A DNA stretch of 64,000 nt, from assembly GCA_001600175.1 (NCBI GenBank), contig BCJC01000005.1, positions 42,471 through 106,470 of the forward strand, read 5' to 3'. Shown piece after piece: positions 1-12,072 of the stretch. Each line of letters opens with the position of its first letter. Position 1 is the first letter of the stretch. Position numbers and translations under genes: made by a program. This DNA is from Erythrobasidium yunnanense. Taxonomy: Eukaryota; Basidiomycota; Cystobasidiomycetes; Erythrobasidiales; Erythrobasidiaceae. The notes below the pieces were generated by a model. It saw nothing but the letters and a program-made list of their open reading frames with translations. It ran no database searches and was not told where the DNA came from.

Positions 1-2006
1 ATCTCCTCGCGCACATCGTCACATCTTTGTCGGTTTCATGCAAGGCACTAGCAACGCTCGACTATTCGATCCGGATAGCGAGACCTTCAAAGAGTTTCGA
101 GATGTACGATACCTGGAGAACGTCTTTCCCGGATCGAGAGACGTAGATCTCAAAGATCTTGAACTCAATCTACCTGAAGTCCCTTCAAAGACAGTGGGAG
201 CAGGAGAGCCACCGTGTTATGTCGAAGACGACATTATCATACCTTCCCAAGTCCAAGACGATCCGGCGGTTGAAGAAGAAGCACCCATTGCCCATCGTAC
301 TCGGGGAAGAACTCGCACTCCCGTTCCTGCAGTGGAACCCGAGGGAACCATCATACGCGACGAGCCAGTTGTAGCAGATGACTCCGACGACTCCTTTGCA
401 ATGCTCACATTGGAATACGACGGCACGGTTCAGTCAGCACTTGCAGGAAACGACGGTCCGGCATGGCAAGCCTCAATTGATAAAGAGATGGATTCGATCG
501 AGTCGTACGGTACCTACACTCTTCACGACCCATCCGAAGTCCCATCATATGCCAAACCTATCAAGTCACGATTGGTTCTAGCGATCAAGCAAGATCCGAC
601 CGGCGGAAGTCCTCATAAGTTCAAAGCTCGTTTCTGTGCACTGTGCAGAAGGGTTCACGCAGCGAGCTGGGATCGAGTACAACGATACCTTCTCACCTAC
701 CGGACATCGTCAATCACTCCGGCAGTTCCTGTCCATCGTTGCCAGCGCGGACTTAGAAGTCAAAGGCTTCGACGTCAGTTCTGCCTTCCTCCACGGAGAC
801 CTACAGGAGGAAGTCTGGATGCGATTTCCGCCCGAACTACAAACAGGCAAACGTGTCGGGAAGCTCGCGAGGCTTAGGAAGTCCCTCTACGGCCTGAAGC
901 AAGCTGGGAAGTGCTGGAACGACAAACTCGATAAATGGCTCAAGTCGCAAGGTTTCATACCCAATGCATCGGACGCATGCGTCTACACAAAGCCAGGAAG
1001 CGACGGTCGACCTGAACTCATGCTCTATCTTCATGTCGACGACTCAGCGATTGCTGGGCGCAGCGGACCAGAGATTGATGCATTCGCGGACGAGCTCGAT
1101 AAGGCCTTTCCATGCACACGACAAGGTGATCTCAAACACTTTTTGGGCATGGAGATCACACGAGATCGCGCCAGAAAGTGTCTTTGGGTGACCCAGTCAC
1201 TTTACTCGGCTAAGCTTCTTGAACGCTTCGGCAAGTCGGACTGCAATGCTCGACGAGTTCCTTTATCACCTGGTATCCGATTGTCTCGCGGAACCGATGC
1301 AGAACACGAAGCTGCTCAAGAACTCCCTTTTCGCCAACTTACAGGCGGACTTCAGTATCTTGCAACAATGACTCGACCAGATCTCAGCTACGCCGTCAAC
1401 AAATTAGCCTCTTACAATTCATGCTGGACGCAAATCCACTTCGACACGGGCAAGGGCATTCTCCGATATCTAGCCGGAACATTGAATCACGGTATTCGTC
1501 TTGGTGGTTCTCAGGCCGAACTTGAAGCCTGGGTCGACGCGGATCATCAAGGATGTCTCGATACACGAAGATCCATTACTGGCTGGGTGGTGAAGTACAA
1601 GGGCGGTCTCATCGGCTGGAAGAGCAAAAAGCAGGATACGGTCTCTCACTCTACAGCACAATCTGAGATTGTTGCACTGGATCATTGTGTTAGAGATGTT
1701 CAGTGGGAGCGCAGGGGACTCTCAGCTTTGGGCGATACTTCGGTGGAGAGGAAACCTACTCAAGTCTGGGTGGACAACAAAGCGGCGATAGACATGTCCA
1801 AACACCATGTCACACACGATGCATCGAAACACATCGAAGCAAAATACTTCTACATCCGGGAACTTTTGGCAGACGGATTCGTCAGAGTAGATCACATTGC
1901 AGGTGTGGACAACCCGGCAGACATCCTTACAAAGCCTCTTCCGTTCGACACATTCGTCAAGCACCGAGGCGCCTTGGGCGTTGAAGATCATCGCAGCAAG
2001 TGGGAG

Positions 2007-2407
2007 TGTTAGAAATAATGCTGCTCACCCTAAAGTATTATGATAGTCTTTTATTTACGAAATAGTCCATTTATCAAAAGTTCATTTGGCCTAGCGGGCA
2101 AAAGTAGGAACTTGAAATTCTTTTTGTCCTAGTTCGATTCCGGGTCGAGACCAAAATCTCGAAGGTCGTCTAAGTCATTTCTCGCTCCTGGACATTGACC
2201 CGCGCGAGGCAAAGGAGATAACGGCGGCGCCGGGGATAAGATGTCGCAGGCTTCTAGAAAGTTCTCTAGCATTCCGCAAAGTGATTGGCTCGATTGGGTT
2301 TTTCATGGAAGGATTAATTAGAAATTCGTGTACTTATTCTTTCAATTTCTTCTCCTGCTCTCTTCTCTTCTCATCGACTTTCAAGTCTTTGCTAAGATAA
2401 GGGAACA
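2007..2407 (+). repeat. probable 3' LTR of copia copy A
   Basis: It starts with TGTT directly after the purine-rich tract that ends the RNase H region. A matching AACA lies about 400 bases on, giving the short TG...CA inverted ends typical of LTRs. The right boundary is a guess from this end match, since no second LTR is in the window. The pyrimidine-rich stretch at 2338-2395 resembles a promoter or leader tract. A tRNA-like segment lies inside it. Confidence 0.5.
2080..2153 (+). other. tRNA-like segment with Pol III A and B boxes inside the LTR
   Basis: The stretch TGGCCTAGCGGG (2087-2098) fits the Pol III A-box consensus fully. AGTTCGATTCC (2131-2141) fits the B box at all but the first base, at tRNA-like spacing. 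An anticodon-like stem AGGAA/TTCTT encloses a 7-base loop. The acceptor stem does not pair well, so this is not a working tRNA. It may be a tRNA-derived SINE fragment or a tRNA pseudogene captured by the LTR. Chance similarity is possible. Confidence 0.3.
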
Positions 2408-5400
2408 GTCTTTCACAGTTGATCAGCCTGGTTGGCTGTTGGGGTGTCATCTTGTTGGAAAAAGACCAGCAGACCTGTTCCAGAGTGCCGCCGACCTGTC
2501 CATCCAAACTCCTACATCAGTCAAGCTCGACTCAGTCATCAACCATATTCAGTCCACGCTCTTGTTGCGAGAACGACAATCCCAAACTTCCCTCCTCACT
2601 CGCGGTCAAGAGAAGACCAAGAAGAAGAAGGACGATGGAAAGAAGGATGAAAAGAGGGAACCATATCGCGATCCATGCTTGATTTGCAAAGACAAGCTGA
2701 AACTACCGGAAGACAAGTGTCGACATCCGCAGGAGAAGTGTTACAACGCAACACGTTTCGCCAGCCTTCTCCAAGCTATGGAACAGAAACAAGCATCAGC
2801 GTTGATTGTCAATCACCAGGAGAACACAACAGAGATGGAAACTCTGTTCATGGCAGTCGCACCACTCACTTCTCTTTCCACTCGCCAGGAATGGGTTGTT
2901 GATACTGGATGCACTGTTTCTATGACTCCCGATGCTTCTATCCTCTCCAACTATCACAAAGTCTTCAACCAGACCGTTCGAGTTGGCGACGACAATGTCA
3001 TCCCGGTAGAAGGTGTTGGCAGCGTTGGTTTTGTCGGCAAGAATGGTCGGAAGTATAGGATGGCTCGAGTCCTTCACGTTCCCGCTATAGCATGCAATCT
3101 CCTATCCATCCGTGCTTTTACCTCAAAAGGTGCCTCTCTCTCCATCACCGGATCCGCTCTCCGCATCCAAGACGTCGATGGTTCCGACATCATTCTCGGT
3201 AATCTGAACGATAACCTGTACCGCTCCAAGCTTCCGTTGACTGAAGGTTCGTCCCAACCAGCATCTGAGACTTGCTTGCTGACCAATGCTGTACTGCAAC
3301 ACAGACGCTTTGGTCATGTAGACTTATCGAACGCGGGAGGGATAGAGTTGGAAGGATGCGGTAGTACTTGTGATGCGTGTATTAGAGGAAAGTTTCGACG
3401 TTTGCCCTTCAATAAAACCCCATCTCCTGTCACTGTTCCACTTGAACAAGTCCATGCCGATCTGTTCGGGCCAACTCGAGTCCCAACGTTGACTGGTGCA
3501 AAGTATATGTGCATCTTCGTTGACGTTGCGAGCGGATATACGAAAGGATATTGGTTGAAGGCGAAGAGCGAAACAGTGGGAGTGTTCATGCAATATAAGG
3601 CGTGGATAGAAAGCCAATCGTCCCATAAGATTAAACGTTTGCGCACTGATGGTGGAGGAGAGTTCGACAATCAACATGTGCGCAATATCTGCGAAAAAGA
3701 TGGAATCGAGTATCGCACCAACATTCCTTTCTCATCGCAGCAAAACGGCAAAGCCGAGCGACGACTAGGCATCATCTTGAACGACTGCCGTACACTTCCC
3801 ATCGACTCCAACCTCCCTGCCGAGTACTGGGGATATGCATCAGCACAGGCTATCTACATTCGAAACCGGGTCCCAGACAGCAAAGGTATCTCACCTCATG
3901 AGAAGATATTCCAGCGAAAACCAAGGACAGATCATCTGCGACCATTCGGATGCTGCGCCTATGTCTGGATTCCCGACACCAAACGTGAGCTCGGAAAGCT
4001 CAACGTCAGAGGAGAGCGAACTATCTTCATCGGCTTCGAGGAAGGAACAAGCAACAGCTTGCATGTCGTGCAGAAGGAGAATCGATTTCTACGTAGTCGA
4101 GATGCACGTTTCCTGTAGGACGTTTATCCAGCAAGAGGAGATGCCGTGCCTGATATCACATTTCTCAACGATCAGTGGGAGTCAGACAGTATGCAGAACG
4201 TCGAGAAAGGTGTCGCACCCCAGCGAGAAAGCAAGAACGTCGATTCCGAGCGCCCAGAGCGACTTTTACAGGATCCGCCAGCTTTAGGTGACGATTCAGA
4301 TGAGGAGGTAGTAGATGTACGAAGAAGGGAACCTTTGGTCGACGATTTAGAGGTTGAAAGACGAGCGGATGTCGAAAGACGAACCCGCCAATCCAGGGTC
4401 CCAGAGCCGTCGCTAGCGCAGCGCCTTCGCACAGAAGCTTCTTTAAGACAAGATAAGGCATCTAGTATTCGTCATTGTCGTTTATCAGACAGTTGGAACG
4501 GTTCAGAGACGTCTGAAGATAATTCGCACTCAGAGACGGAGCGCGAAAATAGGGGTCACCTTCCCAAACGGGAAGGACCTCTGGCCAAAAATCAAGACAA
4601 ATCAGCTAGCCCTGAGGTAGACCCTTATACGTCGGGTAACACTTTTTCAAGGGTCGACGGAAAGAAATTCAATACTTTTTCCGAGAATTCAAGGGTCGAC
4701 GGAAAGAATTTAAACACTCTTTCCGAAAAGTCTAAGGCAAATCTCAACACTTTTTCTCGTCAACCCCAAACCCATTTCGAGCGCACAGAGAACGATAGTG
4801 ACACAAGTGACGACCCTATGGCTATGCTGGCACTCATTGCATACGTTGAAGCACCATCCAGCATGCAGAAAGCGCTTGCAGGACCAGATGGACCAGCCTG
4901 GCAAGCTGGCCTGGATTCTGAGCTATCGAGTATTGATCAAGCTGGTACATGGGATCTCGTCGATAAGTCGGACGTACCCGAAGGTGTCCGGCCTATAGAC
5001 TCCCGACTGGTGCTCGCCGTCAAGCTTGACCCAACCGGCGGCGACAATCACATCTGCAAAGTACGCCTCGTAGCAAAAGGCTTCACACAACGGCCTGGCA
5101 TAGACTACGTCGATACCTTCTCTCCCGTCGGGCACAGACAATCTCTTCGTCTCATGCTTTCTCTCGCTGCATCTTTGGATCTCGAAGTGCAGGCGCTTGA
5201 TATCAAAACCGCTTTCCTTCACGGCACTCTACAAGAGACAATCTACATGTACCTGCCTCCAGAAGTCAGTGGAAGAGAGAAGTTGGCAAAGCTCAAAAAG
5301 GCCCTTTACGGTCTCAAGCAGGCTGGTCGTTGCTGGAACGAAGAAATTGATACATGGCTCCGTTCAAAAGGATGGCAACCTAATGACGACGACGCCTGTG

Positions 5401-6431
5401 TCTATATTCTTCGCGAACAAGATGGCGCAATCATCATGATCTTATTCATCCATGTCGACGACTCGGCAATTGCAGGCAAAGATGACGCAGCTATCGATGC
5501 ATTCATCATCATCCTGAACGAGAAGTTTCCATGCAAGCGTCGAGGTGCAATCAAACATTTCCTTGCAATGGAGATTCATCGAGACAGGGAAAAGCGTCAT
5601 CTCTGGATTGTGCAGCACCAATATATGCTTCGCATTCTCCAACGCTTCAACATGCTCGACTGTCGTGTGCACGCCATTCCTATGCCTCCTTCCACTCCAG
5701 GTCAACTCGGAGAACCAGAAGAGGAAGACGTAAAAGCGGCAGCACACCTTCCTTACCGCGAACTCACAGGAAGCTTGCAGTACCTCGCAACTATGACTAG
5801 ACCCGATATCGCATTTGCTGTCAACAAGATGTCATCATTCAACAGCAAGTGGACTGCAAAGCATTTCGAGATCTGCAAAGCGATTCTGCGCTACATTGCA
5901 GGTACACGCGACCTAGGTCTGCGCTTGGGTGGTACTTCGGAAGGATTGCACGCATATGTCGACGCGGACTTCAACGCATGCATTGCAACAAGAAAGTCTA
6001 CGACCGGCTGGGTGGTTAAGTACAACGGCGGTTTGATTGCATGGAAGAGCAAGAAGCAAAATGTCCAATCACACTCAACTGCCGAAGCCGAGTATATGGC
6101 AATCGACGATGCAGCTCGTGATCTTGTGTGGGAACGTCGATGTCTGACAACGATGGGCGACACTCATATTCCTTCAACCGCTACTATCCTACGAAGCGAC
6201 AATCAATCCGCTATCAAGATGACAAAGAACAGATCATCGCATGACTTAACAAAGCACATAGACTTCCGCTTCCACTACATACGCGATCTTATCTCTGCAA
6301 AACAAATCGAGCTCGTCTACGTTGAGTCCGAAAACAATGTCGCCGACATTCTTACCAAAGCACTTCCTCGGGACCTCTTTCTCACTCATCGTGAATCAAT
6401 GGGTCTCTCCAAGCCAGAATTCAGTGGGAGT

Positions 6432-6684
6432 GTTAAAATTTGAAGTTGTTTGTCTGTTTGACCGTTAGACGGCCGAGAATTCTGCTTGTAGAGTTAGTTT
6501 GTCCTCCCTGCTTCCTTTTCTTTATGCCATTGTGAGCTGAAGTCTTGGAGCAGGTGAGCAGTATCCTGCAATACAATGCCATTGTGAGCTGAAGTCTTGG
6601 AGCAGATTCTGTTACCAGCTGTCTTATCATCTCAACTCTGCACAAGACAACTCACTGGAAGCAGCAATAGATGTAAGCGGAACA
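6432..6684 (+). repeat. probable 3' LTR of copia copy B
   Basis: TGTT follows the purine tract AGTGGGAG at the end of the RNase H region, exactly as in copy A. An AACA at 6681-6684 would close a 253-base LTR. This end is unverified because the partner LTR is absent. The segment carries two copies of a 30-base direct repeat. Confidence 0.4.
6524..6605 (+). repeat. two identical 30-base direct repeats 52 bases apart
   Basis: 6524-6553 and 6576-6605 are the same 30 bases, beginning ATGCCATTGTGAGC and ending TTGGAGCAG. They sit inside the putative LTR of copy B. LTR promoters of copia elements often carry such duplicated motifs, so an enhancer role is possible but not shown here. Confidence 0.9.
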
Positions 6685-8160
6685 ATGAAGAGGATTGGCA
6701 GGCGTGCATGCTTTTCCATACTGGCAATCGAACGCACGATTGTGATACTTTAGAAGGGTAGTTGAGATCGGCATCCTTGACGGTAACGCAGAGCACTGGG
6801 AGAACACCTGGATGGGGTCAGACGCGTCAAAAAGCTACTCCGAACTTGGTGATATGTCGGGACCACCATGACCAGTATCGAATTGCTGCCGATTGTCGAG
6901 CGATGTACAGGTGAGAGCCGGGCGGCGGCGGCAGATCACGGATAGATGGAGGATAAATATCAGTATCGTAAAAGTGCGTACAGAGAGATGTGCCGCTTGC
7001 TCGGTACAGCGGTGACTGCTAAATTACTGTCCGATGGTTCCGACGGCGGAACCTTGTAGCTCCTGGCGACGGCGAGTGTGAATGTACCGTCACCGGATAT
7101 CTCTGAGAGTTGATTCTGCCGATGGCCGTCAGCTGCAGAAGAGGGCTGTACGTCGCGATGGCGGATCTTGCAGAAGAGTTGCGCCAACTCCGATGAGGTT
7201 GACGCACCAGGGAGTGTGCGCGTACAAGCATAGTCGCAGACTGCAGCAGTGAGCGGCGACACTTTTGCCGATTGAACAGAGAGGGGGGAATAGAGCAGTA
7301 TTTTTGTTATATTATCTTTTCCTCCGGGTCCTTAATAAATTACAGCTTCTGCTTGAAATGCTGGTTGATTAGGAAGAAAAAATCGCAGGTGATATGGTGG
7401 TAGCGGCCGGTTGTAGACAGACACTTCACTGCAGACCTTCTGACACATATGCTCTAGCAAATCGTGCTCGATAGAGTGCAAGCCGGTGGCACGTAGCAGA
7501 CCGTGTAAGCTGCTCCTACCGATGACGCGCTCGATACGCTTCGCTTCACAATCAGAGAGAAGTCTGTAAAGTTTGTCTTGGCTTTGACACAGAACGTGAG
7601 TGTAATCTGGCTGCGGCTTTAAATATGAGTCAAAGGAAGCGACTTTCGGTGATGCTTTGCTTGTGGGCAATGCAGAGAAGTTGGTCGGCTGACAACGCGA
7701 TGATCTGTTTCCAATCGAGACATCATAGCTGTTATTTTGATGCTGGAGCTATAAACATGCTGCCTAGAGGACGTCAGCGACGACAGTAAGTGCTCTGAAT
7801 TCAGGACAGAACTCACACAGTCCGTTCATACTCTGTTATAAAGAGACGAAGGTGTTGCCAATGCGTTGGCGTTTGAATGGACACGAGCGGTCGAGCGGAG
7901 CTAGCTGAAGTTGAGTGTTGCTCGCGTAGAGCATGCCATTTCGAATGCCGGATGCATAAATTTGCTATTGGCAGTACTTTGGGAAGATGTCGTGGTAGCT
8001 TGGCGCAACGAAATCTGCAACTGCGACGACGAAGAATGCATCGACCTTTGACAAGGCAGCTGGCGACAGGCACCATGACGAATGCCCACCATGCTCAGAA
8101 AGCAAGAGCAACTCTGACCTTTAGCAATCGCGAGCGACGCATTCATGTAGCACTCGGGTT
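6685..8160. other. no recognisable gene
   Basis: Only short open frames are present. The best is a 112-codon minus-strand frame at 7332-7670, which I cannot assign to a family. The frame at 6960-7262 (minus) is low in complexity and unsupported. Minus-strand sequence at 7800-8150 may be 3' exons of the neighbouring family R copy, but no clean exon joins were found. Confidence 0.4.
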
Positions 8161-8289
8161 TGGTCTGTGGATATACCTACGATGCGTGTTGAGCCATCAG
8201 TGATAGTCAGAGCGAATATGATTACACAACTTACTGGGTGCAGGAGTGCTGTCAAGAGCGACATGCGTTTGCGACCGCTAATCAGACAG

Positions 8290-8954
8290 GGTAGGCAGGT
8301 GTCGGGAAGTGGAGATCGATGGGTGAGAATGCTGTACGCTATACGAAAGTCCGGTTCCATCGCAGAAAGGTGCTTGGTAGCGCGTGGCAGTATTGCTGGA
8401 CGTCTTCGATACCCAAAGAACGGACGAAGCATTCACCGTCAGCCCTCCATCGCGTCGCGCGTTGGGGAGTGGCGACGTGTGTCGATAAGCTTACAGGTGT
8501 CATGGCTCCTTCTCGATGCTGCGCTGCCGACCTATGCTGGCTCAAATCGCCAAGTTTCTGCCAGCTCGAGTGTGAAGAGGAGAAGTCGCTAGGATGGCAG
8601 CAAGAACAAGGTGTAGACTGCGCTGATCGAGTTTTGATGTCGTTGATAAGCAGCTTCGTGCGACTATGCTACGCGCAAAGGAACAGCTGGCGACAACTTC
8701 TGGCTGGACCCGCCAACACCAGAGCTGGCATCTTGCGTGAAGGACCGGTTTTGGAGGTGATATATTGCCGCTCCATCCTCTGCATGCGTTCTAGCTAGTG
8801 CTGCTTTTCGCTTAATACTTGATCTTCGCTGATCTCGAAACAAGAGGGAAAGGATATAGCCGGTAACAACAGCGCGAGATATCGCTAGTCCGCTGCAGAA
8901 GGCAAAGCTTTGCGATTCTTCCCAATCTATGATAACAGAATCTGCTTGAGACAT
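8290..8954 (-). pseudogene. family R copy 1 (unknown repeated gene family)
   Basis: Unknown fungal gene-like repeat, one of five diverged copies in this window. The 5' end reads MSQADSVIIDWEESQSFAF, then a hydrophobic stretch, then a segment ending AAIYHLQNRSFTQDASS. The last part aligns with the same place in copies 3 and 5. A splice-like border (ACCTGTAAGCTT on the minus strand) is shared with copy 3. Homology is clear in DNA, but reading frames shift between copies, so this is a relic or a rapidly decaying gene. It lies 90 bases upstream of the monooxygenase relic, and the pair recurs inverted at 53.5-55.3 kb. Function unknown. Confidence 0.6.
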
Positions 8955-9043
8955 CGTCGATCACTGCACTGCCCATGGACGTAGGCCGCCCTATAGAAAC
9001 AGGCTCCAGTACACTTCATGCTCATAACACTGACATTGAAAGT

Positions 9044-9690
9044 TTAATATTCGAAGAGCTGCAATCTATCGCCGGTCGCCCAGTACCACGTTAGATCCCT
9101 AGCATCGACCTCTCTTTGCGTGAATCCGTTGCCATAATGCGCGAATCGATTGTTGCTGTATTTGTAGTTGAAGTCCTCCCACCGAGGATCGATGAGTGTT
9201 GAAAAGCAATGCAATCTAGCGCCTGGATGGAGCGAGTCTAGCGGTCCATCCTTCTTTCCATTCTTAAGCCAAGATGAGCAGGTCGAGGACCAGGCAGTTG
9301 TCTTGTGCTGCTCGGTAGCATGCTGAGCGAGTTCATCTACGACTTCCGCTTTAACTTCGATCGTCTTGATAGGTTCCGTCTGAAGGCGGCGCAGACGCGA
9401 CTCCAGCAGTTACTGCCGTCGCATTCTCGTCTGGGCATAGTCATCAGTCAGAATGGCTAACTTTGCTGGAAAATCGCCAAAGCTTACAAGGCAGCCAGAA
9501 AGTCAGGCGCAGGCGTCGTGCTCCGACATCCAACTGCAAAGTCTGGCACTAGCGTATCGATGAGATCTTGTCGACCAGCTAGGGAGGTGTCATCTCCTTC
9601 GTGAATGTCTTGAAGATTCCCGCTTGGGCGGGCGAATCCAAAGGATACTGTCCTGCCATGTCAAGGTCTGTTAGCTTAGCCATTCTTGAG
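9044..9690 (-). pseudogene. Baeyer-Villiger/FMO-type flavin monooxygenase, C-terminal relic A
   Basis: The C-terminal end of a fungal FAD/NAD(P)-dependent monooxygenase of the cyclohexanone-monooxygenase-like type. It includes WYWATGDRLQLFEY before the stop and, upstream, the tryptophan-rich segment that in family members binds near the flavin site. It is nearly colinear with the better-kept relic B at 53.46-54.45 kb, in opposite orientation. The N-terminal Rossmann part is missing and the frame is broken, so it cannot make an enzyme. With the next two relics it forms a typical trio of SDR, Baeyer-Villiger oxygenase and esterase. Confidence 0.75.
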
Positions 9691-9699
9691 CCTGAGCAG

Positions 9700-10718
9700 A
9701 GGTTCGCGCACTCACAGAGCTGTAGCTACCATTGGGTCTGTCACTCCGGCTTGCACAATCGCGATACAGCTTCATTTCCGGCAAGGCTTGCACATGCGCC
9801 CTCGGCTCCTGCTTTGTTAGATCTACGAAGACGAGGGATTGCATCAGCATAGGCACGAGTAACAGTAAGATGTATAAAGTGAGGCGCACGCATAGAAGCA
9901 GAGTCCAGGTCGAGGCCAACTAGCGGTGGTGCTGCAGAGGGTAGTACTCAGCGTCGCCTTGCCCAATTGAAGAAGAGGGAGCCCAGCATACCTGACTGTG
10001 TTGACTACAACGCCCTTGATGCGCTGCTCGATTCGGTACAGGAAAACAGTCTGTCCGCCGACGAAGATGCCCTGCGAGTCCAAGTAGATGATTCAGTCGT
10101 TGAAGCGGCAGTACGAGACAGACGCATGCAGCCGTACCTTGAGGTTGACGTTGTAAAAGCGGTTCAGCGTATCGAGCGACATTTCATGCATCGGCTGACC
10201 GGTCAAAACATCCATCAGCTTGAGAATCGCCAACACAGCAAAGAGCAGGCGCACCTGGGCGATATTGACCAGTCCAGCGTTGTTGCAGACGGTATTCAGC
10301 AAGCCAGAGTGCGCTACAGCCGTCTCCAGAGCAGTTTCCCAGGATGCTGGCTCGAGACGTCGCCTTGGACAATTCGTACGGCGCTTACAAGGCCAGCAAA
10401 GGTAGATCCGGCGCCATCAATCTTGAAGTCGAGAACTACCACCTGGTAAACGCAATGCTACTCTCAGCCTGCCTGGTTTCTGGATGTTTTGCTGGATAAA
10501 CCGCCCATCGCTGACCTTGGCTCCTTCGGCTACGAATCTGCGTACGATGGATTGACCGATGGCCCCAACGCCCTAGAAAGATGAACGATGACCATAGACA
10601 ATGCTTCAGCTGATGATCTTGAGGCTTCCGACTCGTTGCGAAAGCAAGACGATGCTCCCTCACCCTCGTTACGACAGCTACTCTGCTAGGGAGCTTTCTT
10701 CTTCCCCGATAGGCAAGC
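9700..10718 (-). pseudogene. short-chain dehydrogenase/reductase relic A
   Basis: An NAD(P)-dependent SDR, broken. Minus-strand translation gives the Rossmann start (IVRRFVAEGAKV), the VFNNAGLVNIAQVRLL segment with the NNAG motif, and FYNVNLK. The last third (GGQTVF..., then an Ala/Gly-rich part) is colinear with relic B at 52.48-53.39 kb. Several shifts and stops interrupt it and no clean catalytic YxxxK is visible. It lies just upstream of the monooxygenase relic on the same strand and diverges from the hydrolase relic about 150 bases away. Confidence 0.75.
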
Positions 10719-10864
10719 AAGAACATTGACATAGGACGAGTCTTTACTATGCTCCCTACAAGCCCAGCAGCCCTTCGTCCTGGTCTGATCAACGGACCCC
10801 TAACACCGGCCTGCGGTTTTAACCCCCCTGCACTCACAGAGGACCTATACACAAGCATCACTTC

Positions 10865-12072
10865 ATGAAATACTCCACATTCGATGTTACTTTCAAGCCT
10901 GTCGGCTCAGTTCCGCTGCAGGGTACTGTCTAACCTGCTCTCCTGGGCCAAAAGGCTGCCAAACTACAGGTTACTATCTACTTCCATTATGGAGGCTTGG
11001 TAAAGACTCACCTTCTGCTGTATGTCGATATATGGGTAAGCTGATGTCGGATTCAGGCAGGCGGCAATCGCAATGGCTTCCTTCCCGCTTGGCTGGCAGA
11101 CTATTGTGGTTCCAAGGATATACATCTTGTCAGCTTCGATTATCGCCTCATCCCATCATGCACCATCCAGGAGAGAGAAGATGATCTATTTGACGCCTAC
11201 TGTTTTACTCTTCTGGGCTCGCTGGACAAAGAGCTGACGGCGAGCAATCATCCTGGCGTCAACTCACAGAAAGTCGCAATGTGGGTCGAGCACCCTGCCA
11301 TATCAGCACGATTGGCTCTGGCGGATGTGTTTGACAGAAGCGGAGCTAGTGCAGGAGGAGACGCGGCATCCATACTAATCCTGGATACTCACAGCATCGC
11401 ACCTTCCCAGTCCTTACATCTTCCTCTGCTTGTATGGCGAAACGAACCTGGCATCAAGCTACTGCAATGTTGCAAAGGCCGATGCTCCGGCTGAAGGACG
11501 TAGACTACTTCTTTGATTTTGGCAGAACCTCACTGAAAAAGTTGTGCGATGGTATCAAGTCCAATTCGTGGAGGTGACCGTGCAGGCTGACAAAGAAGAC
11601 TCTGCCCAAACCAACTTGTGAGCCCTCTTGCTGATGTTCTCCTCGCTTTCATTGACTGACAGTTCACCTTGTAGAACCAATATTATCATGCGCGAAGGCG
11701 TCACGGCATCCGTGCTATTCCAAGCGCAACATCTCTCCAGAGAGCTCGCGAAAGAAGCGCCCTATCTCGATGAAGACATCGAGCGGCAAGGAGCTTGCAT
11801 CCCGTCAGAGCTCCGCGACTGGTTTCCCATACCTCGCATACATACTGGCTTTCCTAGTACTCTGCTGCTGCACGGGGAGGACGATACGGCCATTCCCTGG
11901 CAAGATTCCAAAGTCTTCGCACAGGCGCTATGAGATTGTGGCGTGGATTGTCGCTTCATACTGGTAAAAGGGGCCGGTTCGGGATCTGATTTTGACAGAG
12001 GAGAGGGTTTTGCAAGATTCTGGAAACCCTTACATGGTGGATAATCTGGACTGGCTGTTTGAGGGTCTTTAG
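10865..12072 (+). pseudogene. alpha/beta hydrolase (esterase/lipase type) relic
   Basis: Reads as an alpha/beta-hydrolase-3 type esterase. It starts MKYSTFDVTFKPVGSVPLQG, then has the oxyanion loop HYGG, a VSFDYRL strand, the nucleophile elbow GASAGG and late on the acid motif HGEDDTAIPW. The last motif GAGSG has Ser where these enzymes carry the catalytic His. Stops and shifts interrupt it (for example in the first 30 codons and after the acid motif) and splicing does not remove them all. It diverges from the SDR relic. In living relatives such an esterase would hydrolyse the ester or lactone made by a Baeyer-Villiger oxygenase. Confidence 0.7.

Larger units (their letters stand above)
1..2407 (+). 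mobile_element. Ty1/copia LTR retrotransposon, copy A, 3' part, broken
   Basis: Fossil copia-type element cut by the left window edge. Parts in order: end of the integrase region with an acidic linker (about 40-400), reverse transcriptase (about 430-1500) with the copia hallmarks KSLYGLKQA and LHVDDSAIAG, RNase H (about 1500-1990) with the KHIEAKYFYIRE and NPADILTKPL stretches, a purine-rich tract near 1999-2006 and a 3' LTR. PR-IN-RT-RH order is copia, not gypsy. It is broken, with about one break in the visible part, and its 5' half lies outside. Its RT is clearly related to that of copy B but differs at many residues, so the two are separate subfamilies. Age cannot be judged without the 5' LTR. 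Confidence 0.93.
2408..6684 (+). mobile_element. Ty1/copia LTR retrotransposon, copy B, broken, 5' LTR absent
   Basis: Fossil copia element directly after copy A, same strand. Parts: a lysine-rich gag remnant with Cys residues (about 2530-2760), aspartic protease with the DTGC core (about 2880-3200), the integrase zinc-binding segment (H..H then CDACIRGK, about 3290-3400), the integrase core (about 3430-4000), a long charged linker (about 4150-4800) holding a short internal duplication (a phrase rich in RVDGK), reverse transcriptase (about 4820-5900) with FIHVDDSAIAG, RNase H (about 5930-6400) and a 3' LTR. It is broken, with about one or two breaks, and lacks its own 5' LTR and most of gag. 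The coding parts are otherwise well kept, so insertion is probably not very old. Confidence 0.93.

Noticed and set aside
8319-8798. 159-codon plus-strand open frame
   Set aside because: It lies antisense to family R copy 1. The conserved blocks shared by all copies read on the other strand.
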